From Nocardioides albertanoniae (GTDB taxonomy: Bacteria; Actinomycetota; Actinomycetes; Propionibacteriales; Nocardioidaceae): DNA of 64,000 nucleotides. Of this stretch, positions 8,316 through 16,628 are shown one piece after another. The position numbers and the translations under genes were made by a program. Each line of letters begins with the position of its first letter. The stretch's first letter is position 1. The stretch spans positions 3,798,501 through 3,862,500 of the forward strand of contig NZ_VFOV01000001.1 in assembly GCF_006716315.1 (NCBI RefSeq). The letters run 5' to 3'. Below the pieces are notes generated by a model, which worked only from the letters and a program-made list of their open reading frames with translations, had not been told where the DNA came from and searched no databases.

Positions 8316-9452
8316 CTAGATGTCGACGACGAGGTCGCCGAGCGGTGTCGAGCAGCACGGCAGGAACTTGCCCGCGGCGATCTCGCGCGGCCGGATCCCG
8401 CCGGCATGGTTCATGTCGACCTCGCCCGAGACGAGGGTCGACTTGCAGGTGCCGCACAGCCCCTGCGTACATGATGACGGCATCCGCACCCCCGCGGCCT
8501 TCGCGGCAGCCAGGACCGTCTCGCCGGGCGCGCAGTCGAGATCACGGCCGCTGCGCTGCAGCCGGACCCGGTACGCCGCCCCGGCCGCCCGCTCGGCGGC
8601 CGGCGACGCGGTGGGTGATGCCTCTCCGGCAGGCAGGTCGGCGATGGAGAAGCTCTCCTGGTGCCACCGCGTCTGCTCGCCGCCCAGCTCGTCGAAGGCC
8701 GACCGCGCCGCTCCCATGTAGCCCGCCGGGCCACAGCAGAAGACCTCGCGCCCGTGCAGGTCAGGCACCAGGTCGTCGAGCTGTGCGGCGCTCATCAGCC
8801 CGCGCGGACCGGTCCAGGAGTCATCGGCCTCGTCGACGACCCAGACGACCCTGACTCCGTCGCGAGACCCGGCGATGGCGTCGAGCTCGGCCCGCTCGAT
8901 CAGGTCGGCCGGGCTGCGCGTGTGGTGCACGACGACCACGTCGAGCGGCTCGGCGAGATCGGTCAGGGTGCGCAGCGTGGAAAGGGTCGGGGTGATGCCG
9001 CTGCCGCCCGAGAGCAGCAGATAGGACGATGCCGGGTGCTCGCGCACGGAGAACCCGCCCATCGGCCCGCTCGCCCACAGCCGGTCGCCGACGGCCAGCC
9101 GGTCATGGAGCCAGCCCGACATCGGCCCGTCGGGTACCCGCTTGACGGTGATGGTGAGCAGGTGCGGGCGGGTCGGCGGCGAGGAGATCGTGTAGCAGCG
9201 CTCGACGGGCTCGCCCTCGATCGAGGCGCGCAACGTCAGATACTGCCCCGGCGCGAAGGCGAACGAGCCGCCGCCGACCGGCTCCAGGCTCACCTCGACG
9301 ACGTCGTGGGTCACCCGGCGCACCCGGCGGCACCGCATCTCGCCCTCGAACGGACGCTCCTCGGGCAGGACCCCCGCCCCCAGCGGTGACGGGACCGCGT
9401 AGAGCGTCGGCGCCGGCGGCGCCACCACCTCGACTGGCCATGGCTCGGTCAT
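8316..9452 (-). CDS. Ferredoxin reductase-type electron transfer subunit
   Basis: A 378-residue reductase for the upstream Rieske oxygenase. The N-terminal flavin domain has RCYTISSPP, the central NAD domain has LLLSGGSGITPTLSTLR and EVFCCGPAGYM, and the C-terminus is a plant-type 2Fe-2S ferredoxin domain with CTQGLCGTC and a later Cys in FLPCCS. It passes electrons from NAD(P)H through flavin to the cluster. The order and length match GbcB-type reductases of glycine betaine monooxygenase. ATG 9452 overlaps the oxygenase stop as ATGA, indicating translational coupling. Confidence 0.9.
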   Translation of the reverse strand: MTEPWPVEVVAPPAPTLYAVPSPLGAGVLPEERPFEGEMRCRRVRRVTHDVVEVSLEPVGGGSFAFAPGQYLTLRASIEGEPVERCYTISSPPTRPHLLTITVKRVPDGPMSGWLHDRLAVGDRLWASGPMGGFSVREHPASSYLLLSGGSGITPTLSTLRTLTDLAEPLDVVVVHHTRSPADLIERAELDAIAGSRDGVRVVWVVDEADDSWTGPRGLMSAAQLDDLVPDLHGREVFCCGPAGYMGAARSAFDELGGEQTRWHQESFSIADLPAGEASPTASPAAERAAGAAYRVRLQRSGRDLDCAPGETVLAAAKAAGVRMPSSCTQGLCGTCKSTLVSGEVDMNHAGGIRPREIAAGKFLPCCSTPLGDLVVDI

Positions 9453-10741
9453 CGGGCTCCACCTTTCTCCTGGGCTTCTGATCGGATCTGGGACTCGTAC
9501 CAGCGCACGAAGTCGTCGACGTTGCGCTCCGCGTCGTTGTAGGGGCCGGGCACGTAGGCGGGGTCGGAGACGCCGAGCTGCGTGTTGCGTACGAACGTGG
9601 CGTCCTGCTCGTTGGTGGCCCGCCAGACCGCGGTGAGGGTCTCGAGGTCGTAGTCGACACCTTCGACCGCGTCCTCGTGCACGAGCCAGGTCGAACGGAC
9701 CAGAGTGCGGTCGGGTGAGATCGGGGTGACCGCGAAGGTCACCACGTGGTCGGCGAGCAGATGGACCCACGCGTTGGGCTGGGAGTGGAAGGTGCAACGG
9801 CCCAGCTGCGGGTCGTCGAGGTCACCGAGGAGGCGGCCGACCAGCCGCGCTCCGTCGGCGCTGAACGACTCCCCCACCCCGTCGAGCGGCTCGCGCTGGA
9901 TCCGGAAGCCGAGCGGACGGTCGACGAGATCCTCGATCAGCCGGTGCGGGATGCCGAGCTCGTCGCAGCGCCGCATCAGGTCGGCCTCGGCGAGGAGGTA
10001 GCGGTCGTGGTCCGGGCGAAGACGGTCGGGCACCTGGTCCTCACGCAAGCCCCAGGTCGGGAAGAAGGTGCAGGTCAGCTCCGGATGTCCGCCCTCGCAG
10101 TGATAGCACTCGCGGTTGTTCTCCATCACCAGCTTCCAGTTGGCCTCCTCGACCAGGTCGACCTGCGCGGCGACCTTGGCCCGGTCGAGCCGGTGCGGGG
10201 TGAGATAACCGCTGATCTGGTCGGCGACCAGGTCGATGTCGCCGTCGGGCTCGGCGGCCAGCGAGCAGAAGAGCAGCCCACCGACCTCGCGCAGCGCGAC
10301 CGGTCTCAGCCCGAGGCAGGTGGTGTCGATCTCGGGTGAGAGCTGCGGGGCGTAGCGCAGCGAGCCGTCGGTGGCGTAGGTCCAGCTGTGGTAGCCGCAC
10401 ACGAGATTGCCCACGCTGCCGTTGCCCGACGTGACCAGCCGGGAGCCGCGGTGGCGGCAGACGTTGTGGAAGGCGCGCACCTGCTCGTCGTCGTCGCGGA
10501 TCACCAGCACCGAGGAGCCAGCGACGTCGAAGGTGACGTAGTCGCCGGGCTCGGGCACCTCGGCGACCGTGCCGACGAAGAGCCAGCGGCGCCGCCACAG
10601 CAGCTCGACCTCGCTCGTGAAGACGTCGGGATCGGTGTAGAGGGCCCCCGGCAGCGAGCGGCCGGGCGTCCTGCCGTCGAGATGCGACAGGATCTTCGTA
10701 CGCCGCCCGGCGGCTGGTTCGCCGAGGAGTTGCTCGGTCAT
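9449..10741 (-). CDS. Rieske oxygenase alpha subunit, glycine-betaine-monooxygenase-like
   Basis: A 430-residue ring-hydroxylating-type oxygenase. The Rieske 2Fe-2S ligands are in CRHRGSRL and CGYHSWTY (CxH and CxxH). The mononuclear iron site is in ENNRECYHCEGGHPEL, with the NRECYHC string typical of oxygenases that demethylate quaternary amines (GbcA, Stc2, CntA relatives). The likely reaction is O2-dependent removal of an N-methyl group as formaldehyde. ATG 10741 has GGGAG six to seven bases upstream and is preferred to the ATG at 10753. Electron supply comes from the coupled reductase. The exact substrate (glycine betaine, proline betaine or another) cannot be read from sequence. Confidence 0.88.
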   Translation of the reverse strand: MTEQLLGEPAAGRRTKILSHLDGRTPGRSLPGALYTDPDVFTSEVELLWRRRWLFVGTVAEVPEPGDYVTFDVAGSSVLVIRDDDEQVRAFHNVCRHRGSRLVTSGNGSVGNLVCGYHSWTYATDGSLRYAPQLSPEIDTTCLGLRPVALREVGGLLFCSLAAEPDGDIDLVADQISGYLTPHRLDRAKVAAQVDLVEEANWKLVMENNRECYHCEGGHPELTCTFFPTWGLREDQVPDRLRPDHDRYLLAEADLMRRCDELGIPHRLIEDLVDRPLGFRIQREPLDGVGESFSADGARLVGRLLGDLDDPQLGRCTFHSQPNAWVHLLADHVVTFAVTPISPDRTLVRSTWLVHEDAVEGVDYDLETLTAVWRATNEQDATFVRNTQLGVSDPAYVPGPYNDAERNVDDFVRWYESQIRSEAQEKGGAR

Positions 10742-10799
10742 CTTCGCTCCCATGGATCGGATCCTGATAGTCAGATACGGGATCGTTCGATACAGAACT

Positions 10800-10813
10800 A
10801 TCTGGTGTCAGAT
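10800..10813. promoter_or_regulatory. Small dyad between demethylase and oxygenase genes
   Basis: ATCTG-N4-CAGAT overlapping the stop of the OYE-like gene; a second small dyad CTGA-TAG-TCAG lies near 10764-10774. Either may be an internal operator or chance. Confidence 0.25.
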
Positions 10814-12856
10814 GGTCAGACACAGCCGCAAGGCGTCGTAGACCGCGGCATGGACGTTCCGGCTGGCGACGGCGTCGCCGATCCGGAACAGCTGGTAGCC
10901 GCCCGCCGGGTTGCGGGTGACCGTCTGCTGCTCCCCGGAGAGCAGTGCCGCCTGGTCGACCTCGCCGAGGTTGACCGAGCCGGGGACGAGGTCGAGGTAG
11001 AGCTCGTCGTTGGGGGTGGTGCCGTGCTCGACGACGACATGGTCGACGTGTCGCTCGATCTCGGCATCGGCCGCATACTCGCTGGTCAGGGTGGCGACGA
11101 GCCGGTGTCCGGACCCCGGCTCGGCCCGGCGTACGGCGGCCAGCCGGCGGGCCACGGTCATGGTCACGCCGTGGCTGGCGAAGACCCGCAGGTAGGCCGG
11201 GCTGTTCATCGAACCGACCCCGATGCCGATGGTGCGCTCCGGCGTGACCAGCTCGACCTGTCCGCCCAGCGTGGCCAGCTGCTCGGCCGCGTCGAGTGCG
11301 GGCTCGGCTCCGCTGTCGTCGTAGACGAGCACGCTCCCGTTGCCGACGCTGAGCGTGCCGTCGAGCGCGTCCCAGGTGTCGTTGACGAGCTCGGCGCCGA
11401 CCGGCACGCAGGAACGGTCGGGCACCCCGCCGGTGGCAACGACCACGACGTCGGGCCCGAGGCTACGAACGAGGTCGGCGTCGGCGTAGGTGCCGAACCG
11501 GAACTCGACACGGGCATGCTTGGCCTCGGCGACGCGCCAGTCGACGATGCCGATCAGGTCGCGGCGGTGACTGGTCGAGGAGGCCAGCAGGAGCTGGCCG
11601 CCGGGCCGGTCGGCGGCTTCGAGAACGGTGACGTGGTGACCGCGCTCACCGAGAACGCGGGCGGCCTCCAGACCCGCCGGGCCGGCACCGACGACCACCG
11701 CGGTCCGGGCCTTCGCGGCAGGCGGGGTCAGGTGCGGCAGCGACTGCTCCCTGCCGGTGGCGGGGTTGTGGATGCACTTGGCGTCCCCGGAGTCGTAGAT
11801 CGCGTCGAGGCAGTAACTCGCCCCGACGCAGGGCCGGATCCGGTCCTCGTCGCCGCGCGCGACCTTGGCGACCAGGTGCGGGTCGGCGAGCTGGGGGCGG
11901 GTCATCCCGACGAGGTCGAGGAGCCCCTCGCGCACCGCATAGCGCGCGGTGGCGACGTCGTTGACCCGGGCGGCGTGCATCACGGGCACATCGACCCGGC
12001 GGCGTACCTCCCCGACGAAGTCGAGGAACGGGGCGCTCGGGGTGCCCATCGAGGGGATTGTCGCGGCCAGGCGGGCGTCGGTGTCGAGGCCACCCTTGAT
12101 GACGGAGCAGAAGTCGACGCCCGCGGCGACGTATCGGCGCATCACCTGCTCGGTGTCGTCCAGGCCCAGGCCGGAGGGCAGGTCCTCGTCCATCGACATC
12201 CTCACCCCGACGATGAAGTCAGGACCGACGGCGGCCCGGATGGCGGCGAGCACGCGCAGCGGGAACGCGAGCCGGGCCTCCGGGTCGCTGCCGAAGGCGT
12301 CGGAGCGCAGGTTGGTCGCCGGCGAGACCCAGGCGTCGAACAGATGGCTGTAGGACTCGATCTCGATGCCGTCGAGCCCCGCCGCCTGACAGCGTGCGGC
12401 CGCCTCTGCGTAGTGGCGCACGATGCGGTCGACGTCCCAGGACTCGGCGATCTTCGGGAACGAGCGGTGCTGCGGCTCGCGCAGCCGCGAGGGGTAGACG
12501 AGCGGCAGCCAGTCGCCGGTGAAGTTGCTCGTACGCCGCCCCAGATGCGTGATCTGGCACATGACCGCGGCCCCGGCCTCGTGCACGTCGTCGGCCAGCC
12601 GCCGCAGCCAGGGCACGACCTCGTCGCGGTAGAGCAGCATGTTGCCGAAGGCCGGTGGACTGTCCGGCGAGACGACCGCGGAGCCACCGATCATGGTGAG
12701 GCCGACGCCGCCGCGCGCCTTCTCCAGGTGGTAGAGCCGGTAGCGGTCCTTGGGCATGCCGTCCTCGGTGTAGGCCGGCTCGTGGGAGGTGCTCACCACG
12801 CGGTTGCGCAGGGTGAGATCACGGAGCTCGAAGCTCGTCATGAGGGGATCTGACAC
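10808..12856 (-). CDS. Old Yellow Enzyme-type demethylase with C-terminal FAD domain
   Basis: A 682-residue two-part flavoenzyme. An N-terminal FMN TIM barrel starts with SFELRDLTLRNRVVSTSHEPAY; a C-terminal dinucleotide-binding half has AVVVGAGPAGLEAARVLGERG and VVVVATGG. The layout matches trimethylamine dehydrogenase, 2,4-dienoyl-CoA reductase and dimethylglycine or N-methylproline demethylases (DgcA, StcD). In the iron-sulfur region only three of the four usual cysteines are seen (CVGASYCLD, then CIHNP). In the operon it would demethylate a tertiary amine made by the Rieske oxygenase. GTG 12856 is favoured by alignment with the family N-terminus; ATG 12841 is possible. Confidence 0.85.
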   Translation of the reverse strand: MSDPLMTSFELRDLTLRNRVVSTSHEPAYTEDGMPKDRYRLYHLEKARGGVGLTMIGGSAVVSPDSPPAFGNMLLYRDEVVPWLRRLADDVHEAGAAVMCQITHLGRRTSNFTGDWLPLVYPSRLREPQHRSFPKIAESWDVDRIVRHYAEAAARCQAAGLDGIEIESYSHLFDAWVSPATNLRSDAFGSDPEARLAFPLRVLAAIRAAVGPDFIVGVRMSMDEDLPSGLGLDDTEQVMRRYVAAGVDFCSVIKGGLDTDARLAATIPSMGTPSAPFLDFVGEVRRRVDVPVMHAARVNDVATARYAVREGLLDLVGMTRPQLADPHLVAKVARGDEDRIRPCVGASYCLDAIYDSGDAKCIHNPATGREQSLPHLTPPAAKARTAVVVGAGPAGLEAARVLGERGHHVTVLEAADRPGGQLLLASSTSHRRDLIGIVDWRVAEAKHARVEFRFGTYADADLVRSLGPDVVVVATGGVPDRSCVPVGAELVNDTWDALDGTLSVGNGSVLVYDDSGAEPALDAAEQLATLGGQVELVTPERTIGIGVGSMNSPAYLRVFASHGVTMTVARRLAAVRRAEPGSGHRLVATLTSEYAADAEIERHVDHVVVEHGTTPNDELYLDLVPGSVNLGEVDQAALLSGEQQTVTRNPAGGYQLFRIGDAVASRNVHAAVYDALRLCLTI

Positions 12857-12923
12857 GGGGGGCACACGACCAGCGTGGAGCCGCAGCACTGTTCAAGAAA
12901 AGCGCACGTTTGTATTCCTTACC

Positions 12924-12940
12924 GTGCAAATTCCTTGCAC
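12924..12940. promoter_or_regulatory. LysR-type operator
   Basis: GTGCAA-N5-TTGCAC, a perfect dyad of the T-N11-A class. It lies between the LysR gene and the divergent demethylation operon, ten bases before the lysR start. Confidence 0.7.
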
Positions 12941-12949
12941 AATCTAGGA

Positions 12950-13870
12950 GTGATCGACCAGCGGCTCCATGTGCTCCGAGTGGTGGCCGAGCGCGGCACC
13001 GTCTCGGCCGCTGCCGCCGACCTCGGCTATACCCCCTCCGCCATCTCTCACCAGCTCCGCACGCTCGCCCACGACGTGGGCGCGACCCTGCTGGTTCCGG
13101 AGGGTCGCGGCGTACGCCTCACCGTCGCCGCGCTCACCCTGCTCGAGCGCACCCACGACCTGTTCAGCCAGTGGGAGGAGATCCGCGCCGACGTGCAGCA
13201 GGCCTCGGGCACCTCCCGCGGCTACCTGCGGATGGCCGGCTTCTCCACCGCCGCCTCGGCGCTCCTGCCTCCGGCCGCAGTGGCGGTGAGTCGCTCGTTC
13301 CCGCTGTCCACGATCAGGATCATCGAGGCCGACCCCGAGGTCTGCTTCGACATGCTGCTCGCCGACCAGGTCGACGTCGCCGTCGTGGTCAGCACCGCCA
13401 AGCTGCCGCCGACCTCCGACCCGCGGTTTCAGCAGGAGCGACTGATGGAGGACGCCCTCGACCTGCTGGTGCCTGCCGACAGCCCGCTCGCCACGCGCGC
13501 CCGGGTGCGGCTCGCCGACGCCGCCGAGGAGCACTGGATCATGGAGCATCCCGACCGCCCCTACCACCAGCTCGTGACCGCGGCCTGCGCCGCCGCCGGC
13601 TTCACTCCCGAGCACTCCCACGAGGTCGTCGAGTGGGACACCGGCGCCGCCCTGGTCTCCGCCGGCTTCGGCGTCGCGCTCGTGCCTCGGCTCGCCCGGA
13701 TCCCCCACGCCGACGGGCTGGTGCGGATCCCGTTGCGCGGCGAGGCGAGCCCGGTGCGCCACGTACGCACGAGCGTACGCAGCGGCACCGCCGGCCAGGC
13801 CGAGATCGCCTGCGCGCTCACCGAGCTGCGCAACGTCGCAGCCTCCCTGGCCGAGATGGACGCGGGCTAG
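12950..13870 (+). CDS. LysR family transcriptional regulator
   Basis: A 306-residue LysR regulator. The N-terminal winged HTH includes RVVAERGTVSAAAADLGYTPSAISHQLRTL without the final residues of the wing, followed by a periplasmic-binding-protein-like effector domain (LRMAGFSTAASALLPPA to the C-terminus). It is divergent from the betaine-type demethylation operon with a clean LysR box between them, so it probably controls that operon in response to its substrate or a product. GTG 12950 is chosen so the HTH starts a few residues in; an upstream in-frame start at 12875 would run through the operator. Its stop lies in an 11-bp tandem duplication. Confidence 0.9.
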   Translation: MIDQRLHVLRVVAERGTVSAAAADLGYTPSAISHQLRTLAHDVGATLLVPEGRGVRLTVAALTLLERTHDLFSQWEEIRADVQQASGTSRGYLRMAGFSTAASALLPPAAVAVSRSFPLSTIRIIEADPEVCFDMLLADQVDVAVVVSTAKLPPTSDPRFQQERLMEDALDLLVPADSPLATRARVRLADAAEEHWIMEHPDRPYHQLVTAACAAAGFTPEHSHEVVEWDTGAALVSAGFGVALVPRLARIPHADGLVRIPLRGEASPVRHVRTSVRSGTAGQAEIACALTELRNVAASLAEMDAG

Positions 13871-13880
13871 ACGCGGGCTA
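13859..13880. repeat. 11-bp tandem duplication containing the lysR stop
   Basis: Two perfect copies of GACGCGGGCTA; the TAG stop (13868-13870) straddles the junction. Confidence 0.95.
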
Positions 13881-13934
13881 GAGCTGCGTCGTCTCGCCTG
13901 CCAGAAATCGCTCGGCGCTCGACGGGACGTGCCG

Positions 13935-13940
13935 GAGAAT
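13935..13940 (+). promoter_or_regulatory. Leaderless -10 box of the lysE-like gene
   Basis: GAGAAT, seven bases before the GTG at 13948. Confidence 0.4.
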
Positions 13941-13947
13941 GAGACGC

Positions 13948-14586
13948 GTGCCGTCCCTGAACCAGTTCGCCGCGTTCGCGCTGGCCTCCTTCATCTTCAT
14001 CCAGGTGCCGGGCCCGAGCCTTCTCTTCGCCCTGGGCCGAGCGCTGACCGTCGGGCGCCGTGACGCGGTGCTGTCGGTGGGCGGCAACGCCACGGGCCAG
14101 CTCGGCCAGGTGGTCGCGGTCGCCATCGGCCTCGGCGCGCTCGTGGCGGCATCGGCGACGGCGTTCACGGTCGTGAAGCTCGTCGGCGCTGCGTACGTCG
14201 TCTATCTCGGCGTGCAGGCGATCCGTCACCGCGGCGACGCCCGCGCGGCTCTCGACGGCGGCGAGGTCGTGCGAGCGAGCGGCTGGGCCGCGATCCGCAC
14301 CGGTCTCGTCGTGGGGGCGACGAACCCGAAGACGATCGTCTTCCACCTCGCCTTCCTGCCCCAGTTCATCGACCCCTCGGCCGCTGCGGGCCCGCAGATC
14401 CTGCTGCTGGGCGCGATCTTCTCGGCGATGGCCTTCGCCAGCGACTCGATCTGGGTGCTCGCGGCCAGCCGCGCCAAGGCCTGGTTCGCCCGCAAGCCGA
14501 AACGTCTCGACGGCCTCGGCGCAGGCGGCGGGGTGGTCATGATCGGCCTCGGCGCCACCCTGGCCACCGCCAGCCACAGCGCCTGA
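13948..14586 (+). CDS. LysE/RhtB family amino acid exporter
   Basis: A 212-residue membrane protein with about six hydrophobic helices. The family signature near the N-terminus is IFIQVPGPSLLFALGRAL, and GLVVGATNPKTIVFHLAFLP marks the conserved Asn-Pro-Lys loop. Family members export amino acids or derivatives such as lysine, threonine or homoserine lactone; the substrate is unknown. GTG 13948 is preferred because a -10-like GAGAAT lies seven bases upstream; ATG 13939 is an alternative. Confidence 0.88.
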   Translation: MPSLNQFAAFALASFIFIQVPGPSLLFALGRALTVGRRDAVLSVGGNATGQLGQVVAVAIGLGALVAASATAFTVVKLVGAAYVVYLGVQAIRHRGDARAALDGGEVVRASGWAAIRTGLVVGATNPKTIVFHLAFLPQFIDPSAAAGPQILLLGAIFSAMAFASDSIWVLAASRAKAWFARKPKRLDGLGAGGGVVMIGLGATLATASHSA

Positions 14587-14601
14587 CCCAGCCTTCACCC
14601 G

Positions 14602-14613
14602 GCCTTCGGAGGC
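14602..14613. terminator. Possible small hairpin between convergent genes
   Basis: GCCT-TCGG-AGGC, a short stem with a TTCG-type loop, between the LysE-type gene and the convergent gene ending at 14640. A competing outer pairing CAGCC/GGCTG exists. Confidence 0.35.
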
Positions 14614-14639
14614 TGACCGGTCGGGCTGCGCGACGGGTC

Positions 14640-15134
14640 TCAGCGCTCCAGCACACCCGCCATCCGCTCCAACAGCTCCCGCTCGCTGGGCGTGATCCGC
14701 GCCTGCCTGCGCAGAAGACCGTCCTTCACCGTCGTCGTCTCCGCAACCTGAGTGGCGACCGCTTGCACCCATGCCGCGTACGCCTCGAGATCGCTCTCCT
14801 CGCTCCGGCCCCGAAGCACGGCGACAGCGGCGGCGAAAGCCTCGACCGCACGATCGGCCTCGCCGGATGAGTCGGGATGGAGGAGGTCCGTGCCAGGCTC
14901 GTCGGTGCCGCTCACCGCCTTCCCGCGATCCCGCAGGGCGAGCGCGAGCGCACGGACGAGCTCGTTCTCGTCCTGCTGGGCAGCACGGAACACCATGGCC
15001 GACCGCGCGGCGGCCTTGAGGAACTGGCCGGTGCCGGGCCTGCCGTCGGCGACGATCATGGCCTTCTGCACGACTCCGGGAGCGTCCAGGAGCTGGGTGA
15101 TCTCGGCGGCGCTGAAGTCGGAGAGGGAGGTCAT
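14640..15134 (-). CDS. Hypothetical alpha-helical protein
   Basis: A 164-residue, largely helical, Ala-rich soluble protein beginning MTSLSDFSAAEITQLLDAPG with no recognised motif. The conserved-looking stretch VVQKAMIVADGRPGTGQFLKAA suggests a real family, but I cannot name it. ATG 15134 has GAGAAAGAAG upstream. It lies just downstream of, and in the same direction as, the broken AraC gene, possibly in one transcript. Confidence 0.6.
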   Translation of the reverse strand: MTSLSDFSAAEITQLLDAPGVVQKAMIVADGRPGTGQFLKAAARSAMVFRAAQQDENELVRALALALRDRGKAVSGTDEPGTDLLHPDSSGEADRAVEAFAAAVAVLRGRSEESDLEAYAAWVQAVATQVAETTTVKDGLLRRQARITPSERELLERMAGVLER

Positions 15135-15202
15135 GCACGCTTCTTTCTCGTTGAGTGGTGCGGCTCGCCTGGCCGGCCGGTCCAGCGCCGGATGCAGGTG
15201 CT

Positions 15203-15977
15203 TCAGGCGGCGAATGCCGCGGGCGTGACGCCGAGGATGCGGCGGAAGTGACGGGTGAGGTGGGCCTGGTCGTGGAACCCGGCCAGAGCGGCAGCCTCGG
15301 CGGGCCGGTTGCCGTCGACGAGCAGCCGACGGGCGAGGTCGACACGGCGGCCGACGAGATAGCGGTGCGGTGCGATGCCGTAGGTCTGCGAGAAGACGCG
15401 GACCAGATGGCTCGGATGGGTGTCGAGCTCTGCGGCCGCCGCGGCGATCGTGAACGACTCGGTCAGGCGGTCGTCGAGCAGCTCCCGCAGGCGTCGGGCC
15501 AGCGGAGCATCGCGCACCGACCGTGACGGGCGGCCCAGGTGGGCGCGGACGTGGCCGCGGACGGTGAGCATCCAGTGCTCGGCCGCCATCAGGTCCCCCG
15601 GCTCGCGCAGCGCGCCGTGCACCCTCTTGGCAGCGACGAGCGCAGCCGGGAGAGCCAGCGTCGGGCGGCGAGCAGCGAGGCCCTGGGCATCGGCCGGCAA
15701 CCAGTCCGGCTCGAGGTAGAGCACCCGTTTGCGGTAGCCCTTCCCCTCGATCGCGGAGTGACCGTCGTGCGGGATCCCCGGGCGGCAGCAGGGTCAGCGC
15801 GCCCGGCACGGCATGGTGGTCACCCCGGTCCAGGCCGTAGGCGACGGCGCCGTCGTCGACGAGCATCACGGCCCAGTCGTCGTGGGTGTGCATCGGGTAG
15901 GCGTGGTCGAACCTCGCGTGGTAGACCTCGCGCAGCGAGGGCACCGCCGGGTGCCAGGCACGCACGTGATCGACCAT
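15203..15977 (-). pseudogene. AraC family regulator interrupted by a +1 frameshift
   Basis: The N-terminal effector-binding half (MVDHVRAWHPAVPSLREVYH, HTHDDWAVMLVDDGA) is read from 15977 in one frame. The C-terminal double HTH (FTIAAAAAELDTHPSHLVRVF and AALAGFHDQAHLTRHFRRILG) is read in another, ending at 15203. Removing one C from the CCCC run at 15776-15779 joins them into one protein of about 257 residues with the expected join PPGIPHDGHSAIEGKGYRKR. The lesion could be a real inactivating mutation or a sequencing error in a GC-rich run. It is divergent from DUF2000, a common pairing for this regulator type. Confidence 0.85.
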
Positions 15978-16026
15978 GCAAGAAACGTACAAGACGGCGC
16001 ACGGGCATCCGACCGAGACTCGAGGC

Positions 16027-16482
16027 ATGACAACAGCACAGATGACCTCCGGAGAGCCCGCGACCGGGCCGCACTTCGACACGAAGGTCGTGGTCGTGCT
16101 CAACCACGACCTAGCCCCCTGGCAGGAGCTCAACGTGACCGCGTTCTTGATGTCCGGGATCGCGACCAGCGCCCCCGGCCTCGTCGGCGAGGTCTACCGC
16201 GACGGCGACGACACCGAGTATCTGCCGATGCTGCGTCAGCCGGTGATGGTGATGACCGGCGACTCAGCACTCCTGGCCAAGGCCCGCGGCAAGGCCTCCA
16301 CCCGCGACGACGTCTCCCTCGCCGTCTACACCCGCGACCTGTTCACCACCAGCCACGACGAGGCCAACCGTGCCGCCGTCGCCGCGGTCGCCGCTGCCGA
16401 CCTCGACCTCGTCGGGATCGCTCTGCGCGGCCCGCGCAACGCCGTGGACCGGATCGTCAAGGGCGCCGGTTTCCACGACTGA
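16027..16482 (+). CDS. DUF2000 family protein
   Basis: A 151-residue protein with the DUF2000 features: a start FDTKVVVVLNHDLAPWQELNVTAF, a middle LPMLRQPVMVMTGD, and an end DLVGIALRGPRNAVDRIVKGA. The family resembles peptidyl-tRNA hydrolase-like folds, but no function is established. ATG 16027 is preferred over a longer in-frame start at 15976 that would overlap the regulator promoter. It is 49 bases from the divergent, frameshifted AraC gene, which would normally control it. Confidence 0.8.
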   Translation: MTTAQMTSGEPATGPHFDTKVVVVLNHDLAPWQELNVTAFLMSGIATSAPGLVGEVYRDGDDTEYLPMLRQPVMVMTGDSALLAKARGKASTRDDVSLAVYTRDLFTTSHDEANRAAVAAVAAADLDLVGIALRGPRNAVDRIVKGAGFHD

Positions 16483-16527
16483 ACGCGAGGTGCGGGCCGC
16501 GGCGTGGAGGCCGCGTGGGCGGCGATC

Positions 16528-16549
16528 GGGAATGGCGCGGGAATGGCGT
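16528..16549. repeat. 11-bp tandem duplication, intergenic
   Basis: GGGAATGGCGC followed by GGGAATGGCGT, 45 bases after the DUF2000 stop. Confidence 0.9.
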
Positions 16550-16571
16550 CGTCGGCTCCGTCCGGGAGCAG

Positions 16572-16577
16572 TAGGCT
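16572..16577 (+). promoter_or_regulatory. -10 box of the RibD-like/arr operon
   Basis: TAGGCT, about 50 bases upstream of the ATG at 16629, predicting a leader of roughly 45 bases with GGAGG before the start. Confidence 0.4.
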
Positions 16578-16628
16578 CGAACGGAGGCCGAGGCGTCCTC
16601 GGCGTCGTCATGGTCCCTGGAGGAACCC

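Noticed and set aside
10388-12853. 821-residue plus-strand open frame
   Set aside because: Antisense shadow of the OYE-like demethylase and Rieske genes; no motif.
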